Assembly (NCBI GenBank): GCA_031261015.1
Contig: JAISKG010000165.1
Location: 1-15,938, forward strand
Source of the DNA: Dysgonamonadaceae bacterium
GTDB taxonomy: Bacteria > Bacteroidota > Bacteroidia > Bacteroidales > Azobacteroidaceae
Length of the DNA: 15,938 nt
Direction: 5' to 3'
Each line of letters starts with the position of its first letter. Position 1 is the first letter of the stretch. Both the position numbers and the translations under genes were made by a program. Below the pieces are notes generated by a model. It made no database searches, was not told the origin of the DNA, and saw only the letters and a list, made by a program, of their open reading frames with translations. This document shows positions 6,457 to 12,929 of the stretch, piece by piece.

Positions 6457-8355
6457 TCATGGAATACCTGGCATGCCCGCTCTGGACACAGGAGAAGTGT
6501 TGTTTTTGGGTTGGTTGCTATTTTGTTCATCTCGTTTGGGTTTTTTAACTACGGGTTTATTCTTTGTGATATCAACCGGCTTTTGTTTTTCCACCGGAAC
6601 TTCCGTCACATTCCACGTTTGCTCAATATCGCTGTATTTGCGGATTTCAAAAAAACCATGGTAATAATAGACTCGTTCGGGCGGATATTTTTCAGTATAA
6701 TTACCTGTATCCCAATGGCCATTGCCATTCGTATCGTCGATGTAGCGCAGGTAATATTTGGCTGGCTTGAGGTCTTCAAAAATCAATTCGCCGTCGATAA
6801 GTTGCGAAATCCGGACAACTTTATCGGAACTATTCAACAATTCGCCGAAACCTTTTCCGTTAATTCCTTCGATGGCCACATAGAGATTGCCGTATTCCTC
6901 TTCAATTTGGGTTTTGAATTTCAACGACAATTCATTATTTGTCTTTCCGTAAATACTTTGCAGTGCGGCAGAATCGACGGTCAAGCGGTATTCCTGTCCG
7001 TACGTCCACTTGTGATCTACACGCCATAATTGCGGATTCAAGCTGTCTTGCATCAATGGGAAATCTTGCTTTTTCCACAGTGTATCTACTTTATGCTCAA
7101 AGCGAATCCATTCATCAGGGAAGGATAAAACCGGTTCCGAAAAAGTAATTTTTAAAGTATCAAATACGTCAATCATGCCGGACGGAGTAACTTGAATCGT
7201 CAAAAATTCGGGCTTCGCGTCTTTTTTCGGCGGGGCCTTTTTCTTGAGAGTCAATTGCAAAGTATCCGTACGAGACGACAAACTATGTAACGAATCGGTA
7301 GCCAAGTAATTCATTTCAATTTTCAAAGTATCTCGTTGATAAACAGTGGAATCGACAATCCAATACGTCAAACTTTTCAGATCGGGCGCGCGCTCCGGAA
7401 TCACCCAATTTTCAGGAGCGTCTGCATCCAGCAAACGGAGCTTGGGCGGCAAACCTTGACTGCTGTTGAAATGCAAGGAAAATTGTTTTTCGTTCACGCG
7501 TTCCGATTTGGTAAAATACTGCAATTGAAAATCTTCGGTGAATAAAAAGAGCGTGACATCGTCGGGAGTGAAGCGGTTGTAATGAACGGTGCGGATGGAA
7601 TCAACCGTCAAACTGTCTTTCCAAATCGTATCCGCGCGAACGGCCGGTTCAAAACTGGGGATAATCAAACTATCGTCGAAAGCGATAGCCTCTTCCGGTT
7701 GGTCGAAACGGTAATTGCGATTCTGATCGTTCAGTGCAAACACGTGATACGTTCCGGGCGACACATTGCGGATCCAGAAACGCCCGCGATCGTTGGTGCG
7801 GGAAGTGCGCAGAAACGGCAAGGAAGTGAAAGCCGAATCGTCTAAATTGACGTGCAATCCGACCATAATATTCGGCATCGGCTCCAGATTTTCGGCGTTC
7901 AGCAAAATGCCCGAAACAATCAACGAATCGACAACATCGCCCGTCGAAAAAGCATACGTGAAACCTTCGATGGCGTTTTTTTCATTATTGTCCACAATAG
8001 CGTCGGTGAAATCGAATGTGTAAGTGGTATTGGGCAAAAGCGAATCTTTGAGTTCGACTGTGATTTTTCGTCCGATGGCCTTGATCACCGGCGCTTGCTG
8101 CTGAGGCGGCGTAATAATCACTTTTTCGGAAGGTTTTTCGAGGCTAATGTATTCGTCGAACAGTAGTTCGATTTTATGTCCCGTGAAACGTATGGTATTC
8201 GGCTCCGGCTTGCTCGCGATCATTTGCGGCGGAGTGAGGTCGTAAGCGCCGCCGGATGGACTTCCGATACTTGCGCAAGCATAAAAGCCACAGAGGATTA
8301 GCAATCCTAAGAGGATAAACGATACGATTTGTTCCAAGCGACGAATGAGCTGCAT
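6457..8355 (-). CDS. Ig-like domain lipoprotein
   Basis: A 632-residue predicted lipoprotein. The N-terminal hydrophobic stretch ends at FYAC, making C27 the likely lipidated cysteine (a loose lipobox), followed by ASIGSPSGGAYDLTPPQM, which I know as typical of a conserved Bacteroidetes family. A bacterial Ig-like domain (Big_5/SbsA type) covers about 41-138 (LFDEYISLEKPSEKVIITPP, PNTTYTFDFTDAIVDNNE). A second Ig-like unit lies at about 385-482 (DTLKITFSEPV). Two loops look like calcium-binding D-x-N-x-x-x-x-D motifs: NDQNRNYRFD (209-218) and DDTNGNGHWD (540-549). A Lys/Pro/Asn-rich low-complexity tail runs from about 586 to the end. It should sit in the outer membrane, probably as a structural or surface protein. 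It is the first gene of the operon with DUF3108 and ribF. Confidence 0.9.
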   Translation of the reverse strand: MQLIRRLEQIVSFILLGLLILCGFYACASIGSPSGGAYDLTPPQMIASKPEPNTIRFTGHKIELLFDEYISLEKPSEKVIITPPQQQAPVIKAIGRKITVELKDSLLPNTTYTFDFTDAIVDNNEKNAIEGFTYAFSTGDVVDSLIVSGILLNAENLEPMPNIMVGLHVNLDDSAFTSLPFLRTSRTNDRGRFWIRNVSPGTYHVFALNDQNRNYRFDQPEEAIAFDDSLIIPSFEPAVRADTIWKDSLTVDSIRTVHYNRFTPDDVTLFLFTEDFQLQYFTKSERVNEKQFSLHFNSSQGLPPKLRLLDADAPENWVIPERAPDLKSLTYWIVDSTVYQRDTLKIEMNYLATDSLHSLSSRTDTLQLTLKKKAPPKKDAKPEFLTIQVTPSGMIDVFDTLKITFSEPVLSFPDEWIRFEHKVDTLWKKQDFPLMQDSLNPQLWRVDHKWTYGQEYRLTVDSAALQSIYGKTNNELSLKFKTQIEEEYGNLYVAIEGINGKGFGELLNSSDKVVRISQLIDGELIFEDLKPAKYYLRYIDDTNGNGHWDTGNYTEKYPPERVYYYHGFFEIRKYSDIEQTWNVTEVPVEKQKPVDITKNKPVVKKPKRDEQNSNQPKNNTSPVSRAGMPGIP

Positions 8356-8381
8356 CCAATAAAATTTATCAATTCAGAGTG

Positions 8382-8389
8382 CAAAAATA
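8382..8389 (-). promoter_or_regulatory. Possible -7 box for the Ig-like lipoprotein operon
   Basis: On the minus strand TATTTTTG (8389-8382) fits TAnnTTTG and lies 27 bases before the start codon. I see no TTG at the expected -33 distance, so the call is weak. Confidence 0.3.
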
Positions 8390-8409
8390 CAAATATCCCG
8401 ATTTTTTGT

Positions 8410-8417
8410 TACCTTTG
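8410..8417 (+). promoter_or_regulatory. Possible -7 box for the small lipoprotein gene
   Basis: TACCTTTG fits the -7 consensus TAnnTTTG and lies 26 bases before the ATG at 8443. No clear TTG is found about 19 bases upstream. Transcription would start near 8424. Confidence 0.35.
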
Positions 8418-8442
8418 TTAGAGTTTTTTATTCATTCATTAC

Positions 8443-8663
8443 ATGAATTATTTTATGAAGAAATTATTGTATGCTCCGTTTTGTGTTCTTTTTTGCCTCC
8501 TTTTCTTTGCTTGCGGAGGCATTTCGCTTGAAAAACAACTCCAATTGGCAGTGGCTCTCACCAACAAAACCACTCCGGTGATGGTGACGAGATGACCCGT
8601 TTGGACAATGCGGATGGAGAGTCGATTACCGACATAACGATCATTCCGGAAGATTATCAATAA
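8443..8663 (+). pseudogene. Small lipoprotein with an apparent one-base frameshift
   Basis: From ATG 8443 (or in-frame ATG 8455) a frame of 50 codons runs to TGA at 8593-8595. It encodes a signal peptide with the lipobox LFFAC-GG, then LEKQLQLAVALTNKTTPVMV. In the other frame the sequence continues without a break from GAC at 8586 to TAA at 8661-8663, reading DEMTRLDNADGESITDIT and ending PEDYQ. Joining the two frames by adding one base after 8585 gives NKTTPVMVDEMTRLDNA. This matches, from memory, the (N)xxxPxMVDxxTRLD motif common in small bacterial lipoproteins and secreted proteins. The restored product has about 73 residues and still seems short at its C-terminus. So this is either a recent frameshift, a sequencing error, or a real 50-residue lipoprotein followed by decay. 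Function is unknown. Confidence 0.6.
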
Positions 8664-8675
8664 AAATCCGCGCTT

Positions 8676-9611
8676 TCATTCGTGAGATCGAGAGTTTAAA
8701 TTATCTTTGTTGATCCCGTATTTTTCCTGACAATGCAGATTGCCTTGCGGTTCGACATGAACCACAATGTCATAAATATTTTCGATCGACGATTTGATGC
8801 TTTCTTCCACTTCCTGGGCGATGTGGTGCGCTTCGGTCAATGTAATGTTTCCGTCGGCTTCAATATCCAAGACAATATTGTATAAATTGCCGACATGGCT
8901 GGAACGGATCCGGTGCGGATTAGTTGCGCCCGGCACTCGTTCGACGGATTGGATAATTGCTTTATATACAGATATATCCGACATTCCATCCATCAAAACA
9001 ATATTCGCATCTCGAAAAATTCCGATTGCCGAATAAATAATATATAAGCTGACCAATAAAGCAACAACCGGATCGAGAATCGGAAGTTTCAAGCAAAACG
9101 TGAAACCCAGCCCAATCAATACGCCGACCGAAATAATCACGTCATTACGCATATTAATCGCATTCGCTTTCAGCATCGACGAATCGACCCGCTTACCTTG
9201 CTGGAACTGGTAAAGCGCCAACAACAATTTTCCAACAATGGAAATAACCGTCGCTGCTACTGCAATTGTTTCCGGCATCTGCACTTCTCCCGGATGAATC
9301 AGCTCTTTAATGGCCGTTAATCCCATTTGTCCACCCATAAATAAAATAACGAAAGACAGAATCGTAGAAGCCATATTTTCCGCTTTTTCGCGACCATAAG
9401 CGTATTTGGAATCGGGAGGTAAAACCATGATTGAAGAGGTGATCAGGATAATGATTGAAGTCACTACATCCGAAGCCGAATCCAATCCGTCGCTCAGCAC
9501 AGCCAAACTGCCTGAAATTAGCCCGATGATGATTTTCAGGAGAGATAAAAAGGCATTTCCGAAGACACTGATCCAGGAAGTGCGGGTCATGATTTTGTTT
9601 TTGCCTTGCAT
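8676..9611 (-). CDS. Cation diffusion facilitator (CDF) metal transporter
   Basis: A 311-residue inner-membrane transporter that would export divalent metal from the cytoplasm in exchange for protons. Six membrane segments are visible (about 12-32, 37-60, 84-104, 116-136, 157-175, 179-199), then a cytoplasmic domain from about 210 with the His-rich positions H233, H262, H263 and H285 (VHVEP) typical of the CDF dimer domain. The transport site in segment 2 is DSASD (D44, D48); in segment 5 it is NMRND (N153, D157), where zinc transporters such as YiiP have His at the N153 position. The metal is therefore uncertain: manganese or iron are alternatives to zinc. Start 9611 is used; the ATG at 9590 would give a protein seven residues shorter. 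It is transcribed alone, convergent with the small lipoprotein and divergent from rpsA. Confidence 0.95.
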   Translation of the reverse strand: MQGKNKIMTRTSWISVFGNAFLSLLKIIIGLISGSLAVLSDGLDSASDVVTSIIILITSSIMVLPPDSKYAYGREKAENMASTILSFVILFMGGQMGLTAIKELIHPGEVQMPETIAVAATVISIVGKLLLALYQFQQGKRVDSSMLKANAINMRNDVIISVGVLIGLGFTFCLKLPILDPVVALLVSLYIIYSAIGIFRDANIVLMDGMSDISVYKAIIQSVERVPGATNPHRIRSSHVGNLYNIVLDIEADGNITLTEAHHIAQEVEESIKSSIENIYDIVVHVEPQGNLHCQEKYGINKDNLNSRSHE

Positions 9612-9627
9612 ATATTTTTGAGTGGGG

Positions 9628-9635
9628 CAAAGATA
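9628..9635 (-). promoter_or_regulatory. Possible -7 box for the CDF transporter gene
   Basis: On the minus strand TATCTTTG (9635-9628) is a full match to TAnnTTTG and lies 16 bases before the start at 9611. The -33 region lacks a TTG at the usual distance. A start at the second ATG (9590) would give a more usual leader. Confidence 0.4.
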
Positions 9636-9666
9636 CGAAAATATTTTAAAATTTCTCCAGATCCCA

Positions 9667-9696
9667 TTGAAAACCAGAATTTAAACCGTATCTTTG
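9667..9696 (+). promoter_or_regulatory. Putative rpsA promoter
   Basis: TTG at 9667-9669 and TATCTTTG at 9689-9696 are separated by 19 bases, the standard Bacteroidetes -33/-7 layout. Transcription would start near 9703 and leave an A/T-rich leader of about 55 bases before rpsA with no Shine-Dalgarno sequence. This is the best promoter match in the window. Confidence 0.65.
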
Positions 9697-9720
9697 CAGC
9701 CGTTTTATTATAACAACATA

Positions 9721-9765
9721 ATGTCTAACTTATTAATTATCAATTTTATTAACAATCATGAGTGA
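9721..9765 (+). other. Possible upstream reading frame in the rpsA leader
   Basis: ATG 9721 opens a 14-codon frame (MSNLLIINFINNHE) that ends in TGA at 9763-9765, so it overlaps the rpsA start codon at 9758-9760 by a few bases in another frame. Ribosomes translating it would reach the S1 start region directly. It may be chance in an A/T-rich leader, or part of S1 self-regulation. Confidence 0.25.
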
Positions 9766-11818
9766 AGAATTGGAAAAAGTAGAACCGGTACAAACGGAAG
9801 AAACTCAGGAAGTTCCTGCCGTTGAAAGCGTGCCTGTGGCAGAACCTGCGCCCGCAGTAGAAATAGCAGAAGAACCTGCGCCCGCAGTAGAAGTGGCAGA
9901 GGAGCCTGCACCTGCACCCGTCGTAGAAGCAGCAGAACCTGCACCTGTCGTAGATGCGCCCGTCGTAGAAGCGAAAGAGCCTGAAGCAGAACCTGTTAAA
10001 AAAGAAGCGAAAAAAGAAACCAAAGCGCCGAAAGCAGCTAAAGAAGATTTCGACTGGGATGCTTACGAAAAAGGCGACCTGCTCAGTGACGTCAGCCGGG
10101 ACAAATTAATTGAAACTTACGATCAATCTTTGAGCCGTATCAACGACCGCGAGGTGGTGGTAGGTAAAGTAACATCCTTAAACAAACGGGAAGTTGTGGT
10201 CAACATCGGCTACAAATCCGATGGCGTCGTTTCGATGAACGAATTTCGCTACAATCCAGACTTGAAAGTGGGCGACGAAGTAGAAGTTTACATTGAAAGC
10301 CAAGAAGATAAAAAAGGACAATTGATCCTTTCCCATAAAAAAGCGCGCGCTACCCGTTCTTGGGATCGCGTCAATACTGCGCTCGAAACCAACGAAATCG
10401 TGAAAGGTTATGTGAAATGTCGCACGAAAGGCGGTATGATCGTCGATGTATTCGGAATCGAAGCATTCTTGCCGGGTTCGCAAATCGATGTGAAACCGAT
10501 CCGCGATTACGATGTATTCGTTGACAAAACCATGGAATTTAAAGTGGTTAAAATCAATCAAGAATTTAAAAACGTGGTCGTTTCGCATAAAGCGCTTATA
10601 GAAGCTGAATTGGAACAACAGAAGAAAGATATTATCGCCAAACTTGAAAAAGGTCAGGTATTGGAAGGTATCGTTAAAAATATCACCACTTACGGTGTAT
10701 TCATCGACTTGGGCGGCGTGGATGGCTTGATCCATATCACCGATTTGAGTTGGGGTCGCGTTGCGCATCCGGAAGAAATCGTTACGTTGGATGAAAAAAT
10801 CAATGTGGTTATTCTGGATTTCGATGACGAAAAGAAACGCATTGCTTTGGGATTGAAACAATTAACTCCTCATCCTTGGGATGCTTTGGACGAAAACCTG
10901 AAGGTAGGCGACGTTGTGAAAGGAAAAGTAGTTGTAATGGCCGATTATGGCGCATTCATCGAAATTGCTCAAGGCGTAGAAGGTTTGATTCACGTTTCGG
11001 AAATGAGCTGGACACAACATTTGAGAAGCGCACAGGATTTCATGAAAGTGGGCAACGATGTCGAAGCGGTTATTTTGACTTTGGATCGCGACGAACGCAA
11101 AATGTCGTTGGGTATCAAACAATTGAAAGCCGATCCTTGGGAAGAAGTAGAGGCGAAATATGGCGTTGGCACCAAACATACGGCCAAAGTACGTAACTTC
11201 ACCAACTTCGGCGTATTTGTCGAAATCGAAGAAGGTGTAGAAGGTTTGATTCACATTTCCGACTTGAGTTGGACGAAAAAAATCAAACATCCGAGCGAAT
11301 TTACTTCCCTCGGCGCCGACATCGAAGTGCAAGTCTTGGAAATCGACAAGGAAAATCGTCGTTTAAGCCTGGGTCACAAGCAATTGGAAGAAAATCCATG
11401 GGATGTATTTGAAACGATTTTCACACTCGGCTCGATTCACGAAGGCACCATCATCGAATTGCTGGACAAAGGCGCAGTCGTTTCCTTAGCTTACGGTGTA
11501 GAAGGTTTCGCCACTCCCAAACATTTAGTAAAAGAAGACGGGTCGGTAGCGCAATTGGATGAAAAATTGAATTTCAAGGTAATTGAATTTAATAAAGATT
11601 CCAAACGTATCATCTTGTCGCACAGCCGGATATTTGAAGATGAACAGCGCGAGGCTAAAAAAGAAGCCACCGCTGTCGCTTCCGAAAAGAAATCTTCTAA
11701 AAAATCCAAAAAGGAAAAAGAAGAAACTCTCACACAGCCGGTTATGGAAAAAACCACGTTGGGCGACATTTCCGAACTGGCCGAATTGAAGGAAAAAATG
11801 GACGGAAATAAAGAATAA
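9758..11818 (+). CDS. rpsA: 30S ribosomal protein S1
   Basis: A 686-residue S1 protein, which binds mRNA and helps the 30S subunit load messages. Six S1 (OB-fold) repeats are visible at about 133-195, 213-278, 300-368, 384-456, 471-541 and 558-624. Repeats 3-5 carry the strong GVFIDLxxVxGLIHxxDLSW signature; repeats 1, 2 and 6 are more diverged, as usual for the ribosome-binding and end domains. In front lies an extension of about 95 residues, rich in Ala, Pro, Glu and Val, which makes the protein longer than E. coli S1 (557). After repeat 6 comes a Lys/Glu-rich stretch (630-658) and the ending TLGDISELAELKEKM, typical of Bacteroidetes S1. The gene stands alone with its own promoter and terminator. 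Confidence 0.97.
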   Translation: MSEELEKVEPVQTEETQEVPAVESVPVAEPAPAVEIAEEPAPAVEVAEEPAPAPVVEAAEPAPVVDAPVVEAKEPEAEPVKKEAKKETKAPKAAKEDFDWDAYEKGDLLSDVSRDKLIETYDQSLSRINDREVVVGKVTSLNKREVVVNIGYKSDGVVSMNEFRYNPDLKVGDEVEVYIESQEDKKGQLILSHKKARATRSWDRVNTALETNEIVKGYVKCRTKGGMIVDVFGIEAFLPGSQIDVKPIRDYDVFVDKTMEFKVVKINQEFKNVVVSHKALIEAELEQQKKDIIAKLEKGQVLEGIVKNITTYGVFIDLGGVDGLIHITDLSWGRVAHPEEIVTLDEKINVVILDFDDEKKRIALGLKQLTPHPWDALDENLKVGDVVKGKVVVMADYGAFIEIAQGVEGLIHVSEMSWTQHLRSAQDFMKVGNDVEAVILTLDRDERKMSLGIKQLKADPWEEVEAKYGVGTKHTAKVRNFTNFGVFVEIEEGVEGLIHISDLSWTKKIKHPSEFTSLGADIEVQVLEIDKENRRLSLGHKQLEENPWDVFETIFTLGSIHEGTIIELLDKGAVVSLAYGVEGFATPKHLVKEDGSVAQLDEKLNFKVIEFNKDSKRIILSHSRIFEDEQREAKKEATAVASEKKSSKKSKKEKEETLTQPVMEKTTLGDISELAELKEKMDGNKE
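9841..9900 (+). repeat. Tandem 30-base repeat in rpsA
   Basis: Two adjacent 30-base units (9841-9870 and 9871-9900) match at 28 of 30 positions and encode a 10-residue unit with EPAPAVE(I/V)AE. A more diverged third and fourth copy follow up to about 9960 (EEPAPAPVVEAAEPAPVVDAPVVEA). The period keeps the reading frame, so unit number could vary between strains without breaking S1. Confidence 0.85.
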
Positions 11819-11843
11819 GGATTTCCTAACGAATCTAAATGCA

Positions 11844-11880
11844 GGAGAGAATATTTCAAAATATTCTCTCCTCTTTATTT
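11844..11880 (+). terminator. Hairpin terminator after rpsA
   Basis: A perfect 12-base-pair stem, GGAGAGAATATT (11844-11855) pairing with 11860-11871, encloses a TCAA loop and is followed by the T-rich run TCTTTATTTT. It lies 26 bases after the rpsA stop and one base before the aroK stop codon on the other strand. The T-rich side favours rpsA, but the stem could also slow transcripts coming from aroK. Confidence 0.85.
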
Positions 11881-12417
11881 TCAATTAATTAGTAAAGTTG
11901 CAAGTTGATCAACCGTCACACGCACATCCCGTTCTGTCTGCAATCGGTCGGCGTGAAAGACATGAGTTGCCCGGCGATAAAACGATTCTCTTTCTTCCAG
12001 ATTTTCGAGGATAAACGATTTCAGTTCTTCCGGAGTTTTCCCTTTGATTAGCGGCCGCTTATCTTGTCCTCGCAGTAAACGGTTCAGCAATTCGTCGGGA
12101 CTGATTTGCAAGTAAATTGTTTCACCTTCGCAATTCATGAACGCCATATTGTCAAAAAAACAGGGCGTTCCTCCGCCGGTAGAGATAACGACCTGCTCAA
12201 ATTGCGCCACTTCCTGCAACAAGTTCCGTTCGATTTCGCGGAAACCGGTTTCACCTTTTTCAGCAAAAATCTCGCTGACGGATTTGTGGTATCTGTTTTC
12301 GATAAAGGAATCCAAATCAATAAATTGCATTCCCAAATTTTGAGCAAGTCGTTTCCCTACGGTCGTTTTTCCCGACCCCATATATCCGACCAAAAAGAGT
12401 TTGCGTTTTACGTTCAC
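11881..12417 (-). CDS. aroK: Shikimate kinase
   Basis: A 178-residue cytoplasmic enzyme that phosphorylates shikimate to shikimate 3-phosphate with ATP, the fifth step of the shikimate pathway to chorismate and aromatic amino acids. Motifs are complete: Walker A GYMGSGKTT (11-19), DLD at 34-36 for Mg and shikimate binding, the substrate arginine in GFREIE (R60), the GGG shikimate-binding loop at 81-83, the lid arginine in the KRPL stretch (R121) and R148 in the ESFYRRA stretch. The length is normal. The start overlaps the stop of the upstream lipoprotein gene by ATGA, so it is the last gene of the flippase-pepD-lipoprotein-aroK unit. No other aromatic pathway gene is nearby. Confidence 0.96.
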   Translation of the reverse strand: MNVKRKLFLVGYMGSGKTTVGKRLAQNLGMQFIDLDSFIENRYHKSVSEIFAEKGETGFREIERNLLQEVAQFEQVVISTGGGTPCFFDNMAFMNCEGETIYLQISPDELLNRLLRGQDKRPLIKGKTPEELKSFILENLEERESFYRRATHVFHADRLQTERDVRVTVDQLATLLIN

Positions 12418-12863
12418 CAGATAAACTTCACCACAAACTCATAGCTGGAATACGAAGGCATTTTCGGCGCATGATCATCGAACTTCATGACGAAAACAAC
12501 GTGACCGGGATTAAATTCAACGGTAGCTTGTTCTTCCCATTTATAAGTCAAATTACCTTGACTATCTTTGATATTGAAAAAATCGCTGAAAGGCAATTGA
12601 GTCATAATGCTTATGCCATTCAAAGCATAATAAAAATAGCCGACCATAACGCCGTCGTTAAATACTTTTTCCGTCAATTTCGGCTCTGCAATATCGCAAT
12701 AATAGTAGTTGCCGGTTTGATCGCTGTACGTTTTCCAGTCTTGTGCAGTAACTGTGTACTTGTGTGTGTAAGAGTTTACATCATAATGTTCTTCCGTTGT
12801 ATATTCTTTGGTACAAGCGGAAAAAATAACGGCTGTTAAAGCTAAAAATACGAACTTTCTCAT
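12414..12863 (-). CDS. Small lipoprotein of unknown function
   Basis: A 149-residue predicted lipoprotein. The signal peptide MRKFVFLALTAVIFSAC puts the lipidated cysteine at C17 (lipobox FSAC), followed by TKEYTTEEH. The mature part is rich in aromatic residues (Tyr, Trp, Phe) and beta-strand-like, with DWKTYSDQTGNYYYCDIAEPKLTEKVFNDGVMVGYFYY in the middle and EFVVKFIW at the end. From memory this resembles a group of small Bacteroidales lipoproteins with DW...YYC...P.LT...DG...Y, but I cannot name a domain. It is probably anchored in the outer membrane. It overlaps aroK by ATGA and follows pepD by 66 bases. Function is unknown; its place beside aroK is not informative. Confidence 0.85.
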   Translation of the reverse strand: MRKFVFLALTAVIFSACTKEYTTEEHYDVNSYTHKYTVTAQDWKTYSDQTGNYYYCDIAEPKLTEKVFNDGVMVGYFYYALNGISIMTQLPFSDFFNIKDSQGNLTYKWEEQATVEFNPGHVVFVMKFDDHAPKMPSYSSYEFVVKFIW

Positions 12864-12929
12864 ACTGATTTCATTTTTTAAATTAGGTAATATTGATATA
12901 GGACACGCGAACGCGCCTCCGGTTTAAAT

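Noticed and set aside
8448..8660. Minus-strand 70-codon frame opposite the small lipoprotein
   Set aside because: The plus strand holds a signal peptide with a lipobox, which explains the region better; the minus-strand product has no features.
10178..11332. Long open frames on the minus strand inside rpsA (10178-10861 and 10862-11332)
   Set aside because: They are antisense to six well-formed S1 domains, show Phe/His/Asp-rich compositions typical of antisense translation, and have no recognisable domain.
12904..12920. CGCGAACGCG as a terminator after pepD
   Set aside because: The loop would be only two bases, and there is no T-run after it in the pepD direction, so it does not form a usable hairpin.
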